A DNA stretch of 64,000 nucleotides from Amycolatopsis rifamycinica (GCF_000695625.1 NZ_JMQI01000062.1:248001-312000); one strand, 5' to 3'. Counted from the first letter of the stretch, positions 26,569-35,399 are shown. Numbers and translations are program-made. The notes: a model not told the origin generated them from the letters alone.

Positions 26569-27745
26569 CCGGGGCCCCGGAGTCCGGCACGCCGGCGTAA
26601 TCGGGCAGCTCGACGCCGTTGATCGCGCGCTCGATCAGCGGCATGAGCGCTTCCATGTCGGGCTCGGCGGTCGCGGCGTCCGCGTCGCGGCTGCGGACGT
26701 GCAGCCGGCCGATCTCCTGGTTGGCTTCGACGTAGGAGCGCATCCGCGTCTCGTAGCCGGCGAACCCGGCGGCGGGGTCCCAGCCGGCGGCGGCCAGTTC
26801 GCCGGCCAGCAGGTACGCGCCGACCAGGGCCAGCCCGGTGCCCCCGCCCGACATCGGCGACGAGCAGAACGCCGCGTCGCCGATCAGTCCCACCCGGCCG
26901 TCCGACCAGCGGTCCATCACCACCTGGGCGACCTGGTCGAGGTAGAAGTCCGGGGTGTCGTCCAGGTGCGCGAGGATGCGCGGCGTCCGCCAGCCCAGGC
27001 CGGCCATCCGCTCCCGCAGCAGCCGCTTCTGCGCTTCGACGTCGCGGTGGTCGACGTCGAAGCCGTCCGCCGGGAAGGAGAGCATGGCCATCGCCCGGGT
27101 GGGGTCCCTGAGGGGCCGCAGCCCGGCCGAGCGGCCCTCGTGCTGGTGGTCGAGCATCCAGCGGTCGATCCCGAATTCGTTGGGCACGCTGTAGAAGGCC
27201 AGCACGAGCCCGAGGTGGCGGACGAACCGCTCGCGCGGCCCGAAGACCATCGCGCGCAGCGCCGAGTGCAGCCCGTCGGCCCCGATCACCAGGTCGAAGC
27301 GCCGCCGGTCACCACCCGCGAAGGTCACGTCGACGCCGTCGGCGTCCTGGGCCAGTTCGGCGATCCGGTCCCCGAAGACGTACTCGGCGCCGTCTCGGGT
27401 GTCGTCGTAGAGCACCTGGGACAGGTCGCCGCGCAGGATCTCGATGTCCGCGATGTACCCGTCGCCGCCGTCGTCGTCCGCGCTGAAGGTCTCCAGCACG
27501 GTCCCGTCGGCGTCCACGGTGTGCGCGCCGGCGGTCTCGGTGCGGGCCGCGCGCACGGCCGCGTCCAGGCCCATCCGCCGGATGACCTCCTTGGCCACGC
27601 CGCGCGCGTCCACCGCCTGCCCGCCGGGACGCAACCCGGGCGCCCGCTCCACCACGGTCACCTCGGCTCCCCGCCGGCACAGCCAATGGGCCAGCGCGGG
27701 CCCCGCGATGCTCGCCCCGGTCACCAACACCCTGCTCCCGCTCAC
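26549..27745 (-). CDS. FAD-dependent aromatic-ring monooxygenase
   Basis: 398 residues from GTG 27745 after a G-rich site. FAD-binding GASIAGPALAHWLCRRGAE at the N-terminus, the DG motif in LVIGADGLHSALR and the second FAD motif GLIGDAAFCSSPMSGGG near residue 290. This is the PHBH/TetX-like fold that hydroxylates aromatic or polyketide substrates with NAD(P)H. No biosynthetic partner is next to it; substrate unknown. Its start is about 150 bp from the divergent VOC gene. Confidence 0.88.
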   Translation of the reverse strand: MSGSRVLVTGASIAGPALAHWLCRRGAEVTVVERAPGLRPGGQAVDARGVAKEVIRRMGLDAAVRAARTETAGAHTVDADGTVLETFSADDDGGDGYIADIEILRGDLSQVLYDDTRDGAEYVFGDRIAELAQDADGVDVTFAGGDRRRFDLVIGADGLHSALRAMVFGPRERFVRHLGLVLAFYSVPNEFGIDRWMLDHQHEGRSAGLRPLRDPTRAMAMLSFPADGFDVDHRDVEAQKRLLRERMAGLGWRTPRILAHLDDTPDFYLDQVAQVVMDRWSDGRVGLIGDAAFCSSPMSGGGTGLALVGAYLLAGELAAAGWDPAAGFAGYETRMRSYVEANQEIGRLHVRSRDADAATAEPDMEALMPLIERAINGVELPDYAGVPDSGAPVSPAAR

Positions 27746-27893
27746 CGCGGTCCCCCCATCGCCGTCCGGATGCCGGTCCGGAGTGTAGCGGCGGTGGCCG
27801 CGCCAACCGATCAGGAATCGAGAAGCGCTGGTCAGCGGGCCGGCCATAGCGTCATCGACGTACCGCAGACCACGAACTTCAGGAGCACCGAAG

Positions 27894-28247
27894 ATGAGCA
27901 CCCAGGGGATCAAGACCGTGCTGCACCCCGTCACCGACCTCGCCGCCGCCAAGGCCGTCTACACCGCGCTGCTGGGCATCGAGCCGCAGGCCGACGCGCC
28001 CTACTACGCCGGCTACGACGTCGAAGGCCAGCACATCGGTCTCGTGCCGAACGGCGCGCAGCAGGGCATGACCGGGCCGGTGACGTACTGGCACGTCGGT
28101 GACATCGAGGCGAAGCTCGCCGAGGTGACCGCGGCGGGCGGGACGGTCAAGGACGAGCCGAAGGACGTCGGCAACGGGCGCCTGGTGGCGACCTTCACCG
28201 ACGCCGACGGCAACGTCCTCGGCCTGCTGCAGGACGCCCGGTCCTAA
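27894..28247 (+). CDS. VOC family (glyoxalase/bleomycin-resistance fold) protein
   Basis: 117 residues, one vicinal-oxygen-chelate domain: KTVLHPVTDLAAAKAVYTALLG at the start, GPVTYWHVGDIEAKL and TFTDADGNVLGLLQ at the end, where the terminal metal-side Asp/Glu positions usually lie. Single-domain VOC proteins dimerise. Substrate unknown. Convergent with the SDR gene, overlapping 4 nt. Confidence 0.83.
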   Translation: MSTQGIKTVLHPVTDLAAAKAVYTALLGIEPQADAPYYAGYDVEGQHIGLVPNGAQQGMTGPVTYWHVGDIEAKLAEVTAAGGTVKDEPKDVGNGRLVATFTDADGNVLGLLQDARS

Positions 28248-29083
28248 TCGAGCGCGGTGGCCCGGCTGACCTCCTCCCAGGCGGCCAGGTCCGCCGCGAC
28301 GGCCCGGTGGTGGGCGCGGATCGCCTCGACGGCGTCCGCGCCCAGCGCCAGCCGCAGCGGGGCGTCGTCGCTGCCGACCGCGCGGACGATCGCCGCGGCC
28401 GCCTTGGCCGGGTCGCCGGGCTGGGTGCCGTCCATGTTCTCGACCGCCGCGCGGGTTCCGCCGGTCGACACCGCGTAGGCGTCGATCGTGCGGGAGCGGT
28501 GCATGCGGCCGCCGCCGAACTCGGTGCGGAAGGCGCCCGGCTCGACGATCAGCACCCGCACCCCGAACGGCGCCACCTCCGCGGCGAGGGCCTCCGAGAT
28601 GCCTTCCAGGGCGAACTTCGCCGCGCAGTACGCGCCGAAGCCGGGCATCGACAGCTGCCCGCCCATCGAGCTGATCTGCACCACCGTGCCGCTGCCCTGC
28701 GCGCGCAGGTGCGGCAGCACCGCCTTGGTGACCGCGACCGCGCCGAAGAACATCACGTCCAGCAACGCGCGCAGTTCGTCCATCGTGAGTTCTTCGACCG
28801 CGCCGACCGAACCGTTGCCGGCGTTGTTGACCACGACGTCGATCCGGCCGAACGCCTCGAGCGCCGCCTTCACCGCCGCGTCGATCTGCCCGGCGTCGGT
28901 GACGTCCAGTGCCGCGGTCCGGAGCCGGTCGCCGCCGCGGTCCCGCAGTCCGGCCAGGGTTTCCGGTCGGCGGGCGGTGGCCAGCACGCGGTCGCCCGCG
29001 GCCAGCGCGGCCAGGGCGATCTCCCGGCCGAAGCCGGCGGAGCAGCCCGTGATCAGCCAGACGCGGCTGTCGGTGTTCGTCAT
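28244..29083 (-). CDS. Short-chain dehydrogenase/reductase
   Basis: 279 residues. Cofactor motif TGCSAGFGREIALAAL (TGxxxGxG), NNAGNGS, catalytic Ser in VVQISSMGGQLSMPGFG and YCAAKFALEG (YxxxK). It resembles the oxidoreductases often annotated as acting on retinol or other keto compounds (classical SDR). It diverges from a LysR gene with about 100 bp between starts, so the LysR protein is a plausible regulator. Confidence 0.88.
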   Translation of the reverse strand: MTNTDSRVWLITGCSAGFGREIALAALAAGDRVLATARRPETLAGLRDRGGDRLRTAALDVTDAGQIDAAVKAALEAFGRIDVVVNNAGNGSVGAVEELTMDELRALLDVMFFGAVAVTKAVLPHLRAQGSGTVVQISSMGGQLSMPGFGAYCAAKFALEGISEALAAEVAPFGVRVLIVEPGAFRTEFGGGRMHRSRTIDAYAVSTGGTRAAVENMDGTQPGDPAKAAAAIVRAVGSDDAPLRLALGADAVEAIRAHHRAVAADLAAWEEVSRATALD

Positions 29084-29181
29084 TTCTCGTTTCCTCCCAG
29101 TGCTTTCCTCCCTGCCATCCTGGGGACGATCACGGCCGGGCCGCCAACACCGATGTCCTGCCGCGGCTACAGTCGGAGCCT

Positions 29182-30084
29182 GTGACCCCCGAGTTGCGGC
29201 AGCTCCGCTACTTCGTCGCCGTCGCCGAGGCGACCAGCTTCACCCGCGCCGCCGCCGGGCTGCACCTGGCGCAGCAGTCGCTGTCCCAGCAGATCACCGT
29301 GCTGGAACGAGCCCTCGGCGCGCGGCTGTTCGACCGCGACGCGCGTGGCGCGCGGCTGACCGCCGTCGGCCGGCTCTTCCTGCCCGAGGCCCGCGCGGTG
29401 CTGGCCCGCGCCGAGGAAGCCGTCGCGACGCTCGGGCGGGCGGTGCGCGGCGAGATCGGCGAGGTCCGGCTCGTCTTCCTCACCACGACGGCGAACTACC
29501 TGCTGCCCCCGGTGGTCCGCGCGGTGCGGGAGCGGTTGCCCGGGCTGGCGGTGACGACCGCCGAGGCGTCGATCGCCGAGCTCGTCGAGGGCCTGCGCGA
29601 GGGCCGGTTCGACCTGGCGTTCACCCGGCCGCCGCTGGTCGGCGACCTGGTGTCGCGGACCCTGCTCACCGAGGAGGTGTGCGCGGTGCTGCCGGCGGAC
29701 CACCCGCTGGCCGGGCGGGCGTCGCTGAAGCTGGCCGATCTGGCGGACGAACCCTGGGTGCTGACTCCGCGCAGCAGCTGGGAGCCGTGGCACCGCGGTT
29801 ACGACGCCGACTTCGCCGCCGCCGGCTTCACCCCGCGAGTGGTGCAGCGGGCCGCCACCGTCCAGGGCCTGCTCGGGCTGGTCGCGGCGGGCGTCGGCGT
29901 CACCCGGCTGACCCGCTCGTCGCACAGCCTGCGCCGCGGCGGCGTGGCGTTCGTGCCCCTCGACGGGGATGTCGCCCGCACGGAGCTGGTGTGGGTGCCG
30001 GGCAACGACAACCCGGCGGTGCGCGCGATCGCCGACGTCGCGATCGGCCTCGCGGCGGCGACGGACCTGACTCAGGCGGGCTGA
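29182..30084 (+). CDS. LysR family transcriptional regulator
   Basis: 300 residues from GTG 29182. N-terminal helix-turn-helix (RYFVAVAEATSFTRAAAGL, then LHLAQQSLSQQITVLE), then the LysR substrate-binding domain with LPGLAVTTAEASIAELVEGL. It stands divergently from the SDR gene, the classic LysR arrangement, which implies autoregulation and activation of that gene. Confidence 0.88.
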   Translation: MTPELRQLRYFVAVAEATSFTRAAAGLHLAQQSLSQQITVLERALGARLFDRDARGARLTAVGRLFLPEARAVLARAEEAVATLGRAVRGEIGEVRLVFLTTTANYLLPPVVRAVRERLPGLAVTTAEASIAELVEGLREGRFDLAFTRPPLVGDLVSRTLLTEEVCAVLPADHPLAGRASLKLADLADEPWVLTPRSSWEPWHRGYDADFAAAGFTPRVVQRAATVQGLLGLVAAGVGVTRLTRSSHSLRRGGVAFVPLDGDVARTELVWVPGNDNPAVRAIADVAIGLAAATDLTQAG

Positions 30085-30260
30085 CCGCTCTCGGTGGGCA
30101 GGCCGGCGCCCACCCAGTCCTCGATGCCTGCGGCGTACTTGCGGACGTCGGTGTAGCCCAGCCGTTCCAGCTGGGCGGCGACCTGGCCGCTGTTGGCGCA
30201 GGCGGGGTTCGAGCAATAGGTGACGATCGCGGCGGCCTTGTCCGGCAGCAGGGCCGGCGC
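30072..30260 (-). pseudogene. C-terminal remnant of a rhodanese-domain protein
   Basis: The frame ending at the TGA at 30072-30074 encodes about 60 residues: KAAAIVTYCSNPACANSGQVAAQL, then RLGYTDVRKYAAGIEDW. This is the second half of a rhodanese fold, including its active-site Cys loop (YCSNPAC). The N-terminal half and any start with a ribosome binding site are missing; upstream sequence is the end of the azoreductase gene. The 3' end overlaps the LysR stop region. A short translated fragment cannot be excluded. Confidence 0.7.
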
Positions 30261-30269
30261 CCTGTCCCT

Positions 30270-30899
30270 TCAGAACGTCTTGGCGGTGTCGCGGGCGGCT
30301 TCGTGGGCGACGCGGCCGAGTTCTTCGGCGTCGCCGGTGAGGGTGGGGTGGAACCGGATCTCGGTGACGTCGTCGATGCCCGTCCAGCCGAGCCAGCCGG
30401 TGAAGAACGGCGCCTGGAAGTCCGCGCCGAACCCGGCGCCGAGGCCCGGGGCCCACACCGCGCTGGTGTAGATGACCGCGGCGCGCTTGCCGCGGCCCGC
30501 CAGCAGGTGCCGGTAGCCGGTGACGGGGTCGACGCCGAAGACCCAGCCGGGCTGGGACACGACGTCGACGAACTGCTTGAGCACGTACGGCACGCCGGAG
30601 TTCCACATCGGCACGCTGAACAGGATCCGGTCGGCGGCGTCGAACCGGGCGAACGCCGCCCGCGCGGCCGCCCAGGCTTCGGCTTCCTCACCCTGCGGGG
30701 TGCCGCCGCCGAAGACGGTCATCTTGGCGCGGGCGGCGGCCGGGCCGAAGGCGGGCAGGGAGCCGTCCCACAGGTCCCATTCGTCGATGTCGGCGTCCGG
30801 GTGCAGGCCGCGGTAGGTGTCCAGGAAAGTAGCTGCCAGACGCAGCGACTGGGACGCTTCCCCTCGTGGGGACGCGGAAATGTGCAGCAGATCGGGCAT
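30270..30899 (-). CDS. FMN-dependent NADH azoreductase/quinone reductase
   Basis: 209 residues in the flavodoxin-like fold: LLHISASPRGEASQSLRLA at the FMN phosphate site, FSVPMWNSGVPYVLKQFVD and VFGVDPVTGYRHLLAGR as in AzoR. It reduces quinones or azo compounds with NADH. Divergent from a TetR gene with CGGACT/AGTCCG palindromes in the shared region, so it is probably derepressed by quinone-like or electrophilic ligands. Confidence 0.85.
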   Translation of the reverse strand: MPDLLHISASPRGEASQSLRLAATFLDTYRGLHPDADIDEWDLWDGSLPAFGPAAARAKMTVFGGGTPQGEEAEAWAAARAAFARFDAADRILFSVPMWNSGVPYVLKQFVDVVSQPGWVFGVDPVTGYRHLLAGRGKRAAVIYTSAVWAPGLGAGFGADFQAPFFTGWLGWTGIDDVTEIRFHPTLTGDAEELGRVAHEAARDTAKTF

Positions 30900-30944
30900 C
30901 TCGAGGCTCCTCGGAAGAGTGTCGGCTTTCGCGAGACGAAGAAT

Positions 30945-30993
30945 CGGACTAGAGTCCGCTTATGTCCTCAGACCGTAGCGGACCGGAGTCCGC
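30945..30993. promoter_or_regulatory. Tandem palindromes, likely TetR operator of the azoreductase/TetR pair
   Basis: CGGACT-AG-AGTCCG at 30945-30958 and GCGGAC-N4-GTCCGC at 30978-30993; the shared element AGTCCGCTT repeats 34 bp apart. The first abuts the TetR ATG and the second lies inside its first codons, 46-94 nt from the azoreductase start. Confidence 0.6.
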
Positions 30994-31594
30994 TTCGTCA
31001 ACGCCGGCCGAGCTGCCGGTCCTCGGCGCGCCCGTCCGCGAGCGGGCGGACGCCGCCCGCAACCGGATCCGCGTCCTGGAAGCCGCCGAGAAGCTCTTCG
31101 CCGAACGCGGCGTCGACGCGGTGACCATGGACGACGTCGCGGGCGCCGCCGGCGTCGGCAAAGGCACGCTTTACCGCCGCTTCGGCGACAAGGGCGGCCT
31201 CGCCATGGCCCTGCTCGACCAGCGCGAACGCGAACTGCAGGAACGGATCCTCACCGGTCCGCCACCGCTGGGCCCTGGCGTCGGGCCCGCGGACCGCCTC
31301 GGCGCGTTCGTCGAGGCCTACCTCGAACTCCTGGACCGGCAACTGGACCTCGTCCTGCTCTCGGAAACCGCCACGACCGGGGCCCGGTTCCGCACGGGCG
31401 CGCACACCCTGTGGCGGCAGCACTGCCGGCACCTGCTCGAAGCGGGCGGCGCCGACGGCGCCGAGATCGCCGCGGACGTCCTGCTCGCGGCGCTCGCGGC
31501 CGAGCAGGTCCGGCACTGGCGGCGGGACCGGGAGATCAGCGCCGCGGCGCTGGCGCGGTCGCTCGTCCGGCTGGTGCGGACCTGGCTGCCGTGA
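30962..31594 (+). CDS. TetR family transcriptional regulator
   Basis: 210 residues. A short disordered head, then a TetR DNA-binding domain: RNRIRVLEAAEKLFAERG, VTMDDVAGAAGVGKGTLYRRF. The C-terminal ligand domain is variable. The palindromes in and around its start suggest autorepression and control of the divergent azoreductase. A start downstream of the second palindrome is possible. Confidence 0.87.
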   Translation: MSSDRSGPESASSTPAELPVLGAPVRERADAARNRIRVLEAAEKLFAERGVDAVTMDDVAGAAGVGKGTLYRRFGDKGGLAMALLDQRERELQERILTGPPPLGPGVGPADRLGAFVEAYLELLDRQLDLVLLSETATTGARFRTGAHTLWRQHCRHLLEAGGADGAEIAADVLLAALAAEQVRHWRRDREISAAALARSLVRLVRTWLP

Positions 31595-31637
31595 CGCACC
31601 GTGTCCGCCGCTCGGCCGGTCCGTAGAATCGGCGGCG

Positions 31638-32717
31638 ATGCGTCGTCTTCGGTGGTACTGGGGAGCCCTCGTCCTCGCGTGCGTGGCCCTGCTGGCCGGC
31701 TTCTTCGTCTTCTTCGGCTCCGAGAGCGAACCCGGGCAGCCGCAGCCGCGGCAGGGCCCGCCGGGCACCGGCCCGCTCACCGTCGTCGCGATGGGCGACA
31801 GCACCGTCTCCGGCGAGGGTGCCGGCCAGTACACCGCCACCACCAATGGCGAGGGCGGCAACTGGTGCCACCGCTCCCCCAACGCCTTCGTCGAGAAGAT
31901 CGCCGCCCCGGGCATCACCGCGCACGTCAACCTCGGCTGCTCGGGCGCGCCCGCCGAGCAGGTCGCGCTCGGCGACGTCAAGCAGTGGACCGAAGACTCG
32001 CAGGCGCGGCAGCTGGCCGCGCTGGTCAAGGACCACCGGGTCGCGGCGGTGGTGATCGCGGTCGGCGCGAACGACGAGCCGAAGTTCTCCAACCAGGTCA
32101 ACGACTGCGTCAAGGCGTGGTTCAACGCCGGCGGCCCGCCGTGCAGCACGGCGCTGAAGGAGAGCTGGAAGTCCAAAGTGGACGCCATGGTGCCGAAGGT
32201 GGCGAAGGCGGTTTCGGACGTCAAGGCGGTACTGGCGCAGGCGGGGTACGTGCCCGCGGACTACCAGCTGATCCTGCAGTCCTACGCGGCTCCGATCGGC
32301 CCGGACCTGCCGGAGGACCTGCGCAGCCTCAACGGCTGCCCGTTCCGCACCGAGGACCTGCGCTGGATCGCCCAGACCGGCATCGGCGTGCTGTCCTCCG
32401 GCCTGAAGGCCGCCGCCCAGCAGGCCGGGGCCCGGTTCCTGGACCTGGCCAAGGCGGGCGTCAAGCACGAGGCCTGCAGCGGCGGCCCCAACCCGGCGAC
32501 GGAGTGGTTCACCCGGCTGACGTTCCAGCTGGCCGACCTCGGCCGGGCCGAGCGCGCCGGACACGCGCTGCAGGAGTCGTTCCACCCCAACGCCACCGGT
32601 CACGCGGCGATCGCCGGCTGCCTGACCGAGTTCATCGCCGCCAAGGACGGCAACGCCGCCTGCCTCGCCGGCGCGGACGGCAAGCTCCACGCGGTCCCGG
32701 AGGTCGTGGCCCGCTGA
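31638..32717 (+). CDS. Exported SGNH/GDSL hydrolase
   Basis: 359 residues with an N-terminal membrane anchor or signal (GALVLACVALLAGFFVFFG) and a Pro/Gln linker. SGNH blocks: GDSTVSGEG (nucleophile Ser), NLGCSGAPAEQ, VIAVGANDEPKF (block III Asn) and ESFHPNATGH (Asp replaced by Asn before the catalytic His, yet HPN is kept). Likely an extracellular esterase or lipase. Multiple cysteines suggest disulfides. Confidence 0.85.
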   Translation: MRRLRWYWGALVLACVALLAGFFVFFGSESEPGQPQPRQGPPGTGPLTVVAMGDSTVSGEGAGQYTATTNGEGGNWCHRSPNAFVEKIAAPGITAHVNLGCSGAPAEQVALGDVKQWTEDSQARQLAALVKDHRVAAVVIAVGANDEPKFSNQVNDCVKAWFNAGGPPCSTALKESWKSKVDAMVPKVAKAVSDVKAVLAQAGYVPADYQLILQSYAAPIGPDLPEDLRSLNGCPFRTEDLRWIAQTGIGVLSSGLKAAAQQAGARFLDLAKAGVKHEACSGGPNPATEWFTRLTFQLADLGRAERAGHALQESFHPNATGHAAIAGCLTEFIAAKDGNAACLAGADGKLHAVPEVVAR

Positions 32718-32742
32718 CCGGCCCGGTACGCGAGCCGGCCCG

Positions 32743-33210
32743 TCAGGGGACCTTGCGCACGGAGGTCGTCTCCACGTCGGCGGGGATCCCGTCCGATGCT
32801 GTCGGCCGCAGCGGCGGCAAGGGGACGCCGTGGGTGTCGACGAGGACCGAGTGGGCCTCGCCGGGCGCGAAGGCGTGGCGTTCGCCCCACTGCCGCAGCG
32901 CGACGATGACCGTGAACAGGTCGCGCCCGGCCGGGGTCAGGACGTAGACCTGCCGGCGGCCCGAGGGGGCGGTCCGCCGGTCGAGGACGCCGCGCTCGAC
33001 CAGGCGGTGGAGCCGGTCGGTGAGGATGTTGCGGGCGATGCCGGTGCGCTGCCGGAAGTCGGTGAACGAGCGGGCGCCGTCCATGGCGTCGCGCACGACG
33101 AGCAGGCTCCAGCGGTCGCCGACGAGGTCGAGCGTGCGCGCCACCGGGCAGTTCGGGTCGGTCCAGCTCTCGGTCACCACACCTCCGGAAGAGTTGCTGT
33201 TTGAAACCAT
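32743..33210 (-). CDS. HxlR family transcriptional regulator
   Basis: 155 residues. HxlR signature: NCPVARTLDLVGDRWSLLVV, a DFRQRTGIARNILTDRLHRL recognition region and LTPAGRDL wing. The N-terminal Cys is the redox- or electrophile-sensing position in this family. Divergent from the MFS gene with only 48 bp between starts, so it probably represses that transporter. Confidence 0.87.
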   Translation of the reverse strand: MVSNSNSSGGVVTESWTDPNCPVARTLDLVGDRWSLLVVRDAMDGARSFTDFRQRTGIARNILTDRLHRLVERGVLDRRTAPSGRRQVYVLTPAGRDLFTVIVALRQWGERHAFAPGEAHSVLVDTHGVPLPPLRPTASDGIPADVETTSVRKVP

Positions 33211-33258
33211 TCTGCCTTACGGTCGAATCAGTGGCAAATAGCTACCGATGGGGGCGGG

Positions 33259-34491
33259 ATGGGTCGGAACACAGTGCCGGCGGCGGTGTGCGCGGTCGCG
33301 GTGGCGAGCCTCTACGCCGCGCAGCCGGCGCTCGCGGGGATCGGCGCGGACCTGGGCGTGCCGCCGGCGGGCCTCGGGTGGATCGTCGCCGCCGGCCAGC
33401 TCGGCTACCTGGCGGGACTGGCGCTGCTCGTCCCGTTGGGCGACCTGCGGGATCGCCGCGGGCTGATCACGGGACACCTGGTGCTGACGGCGGCCGGCGC
33501 GGTGGTCGCCGCGGCCGCGCCCCGGCTCTGGGTGCTGCTGGCCGGCCTGGCCGTCGCCGGGCTGTTCGCGGTCGTCGTCCAGACGACCGTCGCCTACGCC
33601 GCGGCGAGCGCCACGCCCGCCGAACGCGGCCGCACCCTGGGCGCGGTGACCTCCGGGGTGGTCCTCGGCATCCTCGGCGCCCGCGTGGCGGCCGGGGCGC
33701 TGGCGACGGCGTGGGGCTGGCGCAGTGTGTACGTCGTGCTCGCCGTGCTCCTGCTGACGCTGGCCGCGGTGGCACGGAAGACGCTGCCGCCCGATCCGCG
33801 CACCGGCCGCTCCTCCTACGGGGACGCGCTGATCTCGCTGGCCGGGCTGTTCCGCGACCGGCTGTTCGTCTCGCGCGGCCTGATCGCGTTCTTCCTCTTC
33901 GCCTCGTTCGGCACGCTGTGGAGCGGGCTCGCGCTGCCGCTCGCGGCCGCGCCGTGGCGGCTGAGCGCGGCGCAGATCGGTCTGTTCGGGCTGGCCGGGC
34001 TGGTCGGCGCGCTGGGTGCCGCGCGGGCGGGACGCTGGGCGGACGCGGGCTACGCCCGGGCCGTCACCGGCGGGGCTCTCGCGTTGCTCGCCGTCTCGTG
34101 GGCGGCGATCGGGCAGACGTCGTGGGCGCTGTGGCTCGTGGCCGCCGGCGTGGTCGTGCTCGACTTCGCCGTGCAGGCCGTGCACGTGAGCAACCAGCAC
34201 CTGCTGACCACCGCGCACCCGGACGCGACCAGCGGCGCGATCGGCGGCTACATGCTCTTCTACTCGCTCGGCTCGGCCTTGGGCGCCACCGCGACGACGA
34301 CCGCGTTCGCCGTCGCGGGCTGGGCGGGCTCCAGTGTCCTCGGTGCCGTGTTCGCCCTCGGTGCCTTGGCGGTCTGGGCGGCCGGCCTCAGAGATCCAGG
34401 GCGGCCCGCAGGGCGATGTCGATGCGTTCCTGGACGTGCTGGTCGATCTCGGCGATCCGCTCGTCGAGCCAGGGCCGGTAGAGCCGGGTGA
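33259..34491 (+). CDS. MFS transporter
   Basis: 410 residues with 11-12 predicted membrane helices and the loop motif GDLRDRRGLITG between helices 2 and 3. Drug:H+ antiporter-like (DHA1). The last 35 residues are Arg/Gly-rich and hydrophilic, and lie entirely over the 3' end of the opposite-strand toxin gene (104-nt overlap). The true functional protein may end near AAGLRD, with the tail an accident of frame. Probably regulated by the divergent HxlR protein. Confidence 0.85.
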   Translation: MGRNTVPAAVCAVAVASLYAAQPALAGIGADLGVPPAGLGWIVAAGQLGYLAGLALLVPLGDLRDRRGLITGHLVLTAAGAVVAAAAPRLWVLLAGLAVAGLFAVVVQTTVAYAAASATPAERGRTLGAVTSGVVLGILGARVAAGALATAWGWRSVYVVLAVLLLTLAAVARKTLPPDPRTGRSSYGDALISLAGLFRDRLFVSRGLIAFFLFASFGTLWSGLALPLAAAPWRLSAAQIGLFGLAGLVGALGAARAGRWADAGYARAVTGGALALLAVSWAAIGQTSWALWLVAAGVVVLDFAVQAVHVSNQHLLTTAHPDATSGAIGGYMLFYSLGSALGATATTTAFAVAGWAGSSVLGAVFALGALAVWAAGLRDPGRPAGRCRCVPGRAGRSRRSARRARAGRAG

Positions 34492-34687
34492 GGTTGAGCG
34501 TCGAGACCCAGTAGCGGGCGTCGATCGCGACGCCGAGGATGTCCATCGGGTCGCGGTCGAGGAGCTCGGTGCCGAGCAGCCAGGGCCGCTCGGACTCGTT
34601 CACCCCGTCCGAGGACAGCAGCACCACCGTGCGCTGCCGGGCCGGTTCGGTCGGGGGGTGGTACGTCCAGACTTCACCCCTGCGCAC
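34388..34687 (-). CDS. PemK/MazF-like toxin of a toxin-antitoxin pair
   Basis: 99 residues with a CcdB/MazF-like start (MRRGEVWTYHPP), RTVVLLSSDGVNES and LNLTRLYRPWLDERIAEID. The size, N-terminal RGEVW and position just downstream of a small basic antitoxin-like gene (14-nt overlap) support a type II toxin; members of this fold are mRNA interferases. It is convergent with, and overlaps, the MFS gene. Confidence 0.7.
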   Translation of the reverse strand: MRRGEVWTYHPPTEPARQRTVVLLSSDGVNESERPWLLGTELLDRDPMDILGVAIDARYWVSTLNLTRLYRPWLDERIAEIDQHVQERIDIALRAALDL

Positions 34688-34898
34688 GCAGATCCTTTTC
34701 CGCCGCGGTGCGCTCGGCCTCGTCCGATTCCGCGACGGCCGGTTCCGGCTTCTGCGGGGTGTAACCCGTGCGCACCGCCTCGCGCCTGGCCGCCTTCGAC
34801 AGCCAGGACGAGACCGAGATTCCGTGGGCTTTCGCGGCTCGTTCGGCGAATTCCAGGGCGCCGCTGTCCAGCGAAAGAGTGACCTTACGTGTTGCCAT
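34674..34898 (-). CDS. Ribbon-helix-helix-like antitoxin
   Basis: 74 residues: MATRKVTLSLDSGALEFAERAA, then ISVSSWLSKAARREAV. The short beta strand followed by two helices is the ribbon-helix-helix pattern, with a charged, probably disordered C-terminal half that would bind the toxin. Overlap with the toxin gene indicates coupled translation. Confidence 0.72.
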   Translation of the reverse strand: MATRKVTLSLDSGALEFAERAAKAHGISVSSWLSKAARREAVRTGYTPQKPEPAVAESDEAERTAAEKDLRAQG

Positions 34899-34943
34899 AC
34901 CTTTTACCGTACCAGCGCCCCGGCCGCCGGGCGGAGCGCTGTG

Positions 34944-35399
34944 TCAGAACGTGGGCGAACGTCCCTCGAACGGCGTAGAGAGCACCACGGTCGTGCGGGT
35001 CGACACCTTCGCGGCTTCTCGGATCCTGCGCAGCAGGTCCTCCAGCGCCAGCGGCGACTGGACGCGCACCAGCAGGATGTAGGACTCGTCGCCGGCCACC
35101 GAGTAGCACGACTCGATCTCCTTGATGTGCTGGATCCGCTGCGGGTAGTCGTCGGGCGCCGCCGGGTCGTTCGGCGTCAGCGAGATCAGGGCCGTCAGCG
35201 GGAGGCCGATCTGCTCGCCGTCGAGCCGCGCGGTGTAGCCGAGGATGACCCCGCGCTGCTCGAGGCGGCGCACCCGCTGGTGCACCGCCGACACCGACAG
35301 CCCGACCCGCTCGGCGAGGTCGGTGAAGCTGCGCCGCCCGTCCGCCGCGAGCTCCTGGACGATCGACTGGTCCAGCGGCTCCAGGCCGCCGGTGGTCAT
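34944..35399 (-). CDS. Lrp/AsnC family regulator
   Basis: 151 residues from ATG 35399, which overlaps the upstream peptidase stop. N-terminal HTH (LDQSIVQELAADGRRSFTDLAERVGLSVSAVHQRVRRL) and C-terminal RAM domain (ALISLTPNDP, GDESYILLVRV). It is co-transcribed with an Xaa-Pro aminopeptidase, so a link with amino acid or dipeptide supply is likely. Confidence 0.88.
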   Translation of the reverse strand: MTTGGLEPLDQSIVQELAADGRRSFTDLAERVGLSVSAVHQRVRRLEQRGVILGYTARLDGEQIGLPLTALISLTPNDPAAPDDYPQRIQHIKEIESCYSVAGDESYILLVRVQSPLALEDLLRRIREAAKVSTRTTVVLSTPFEGRSPTF

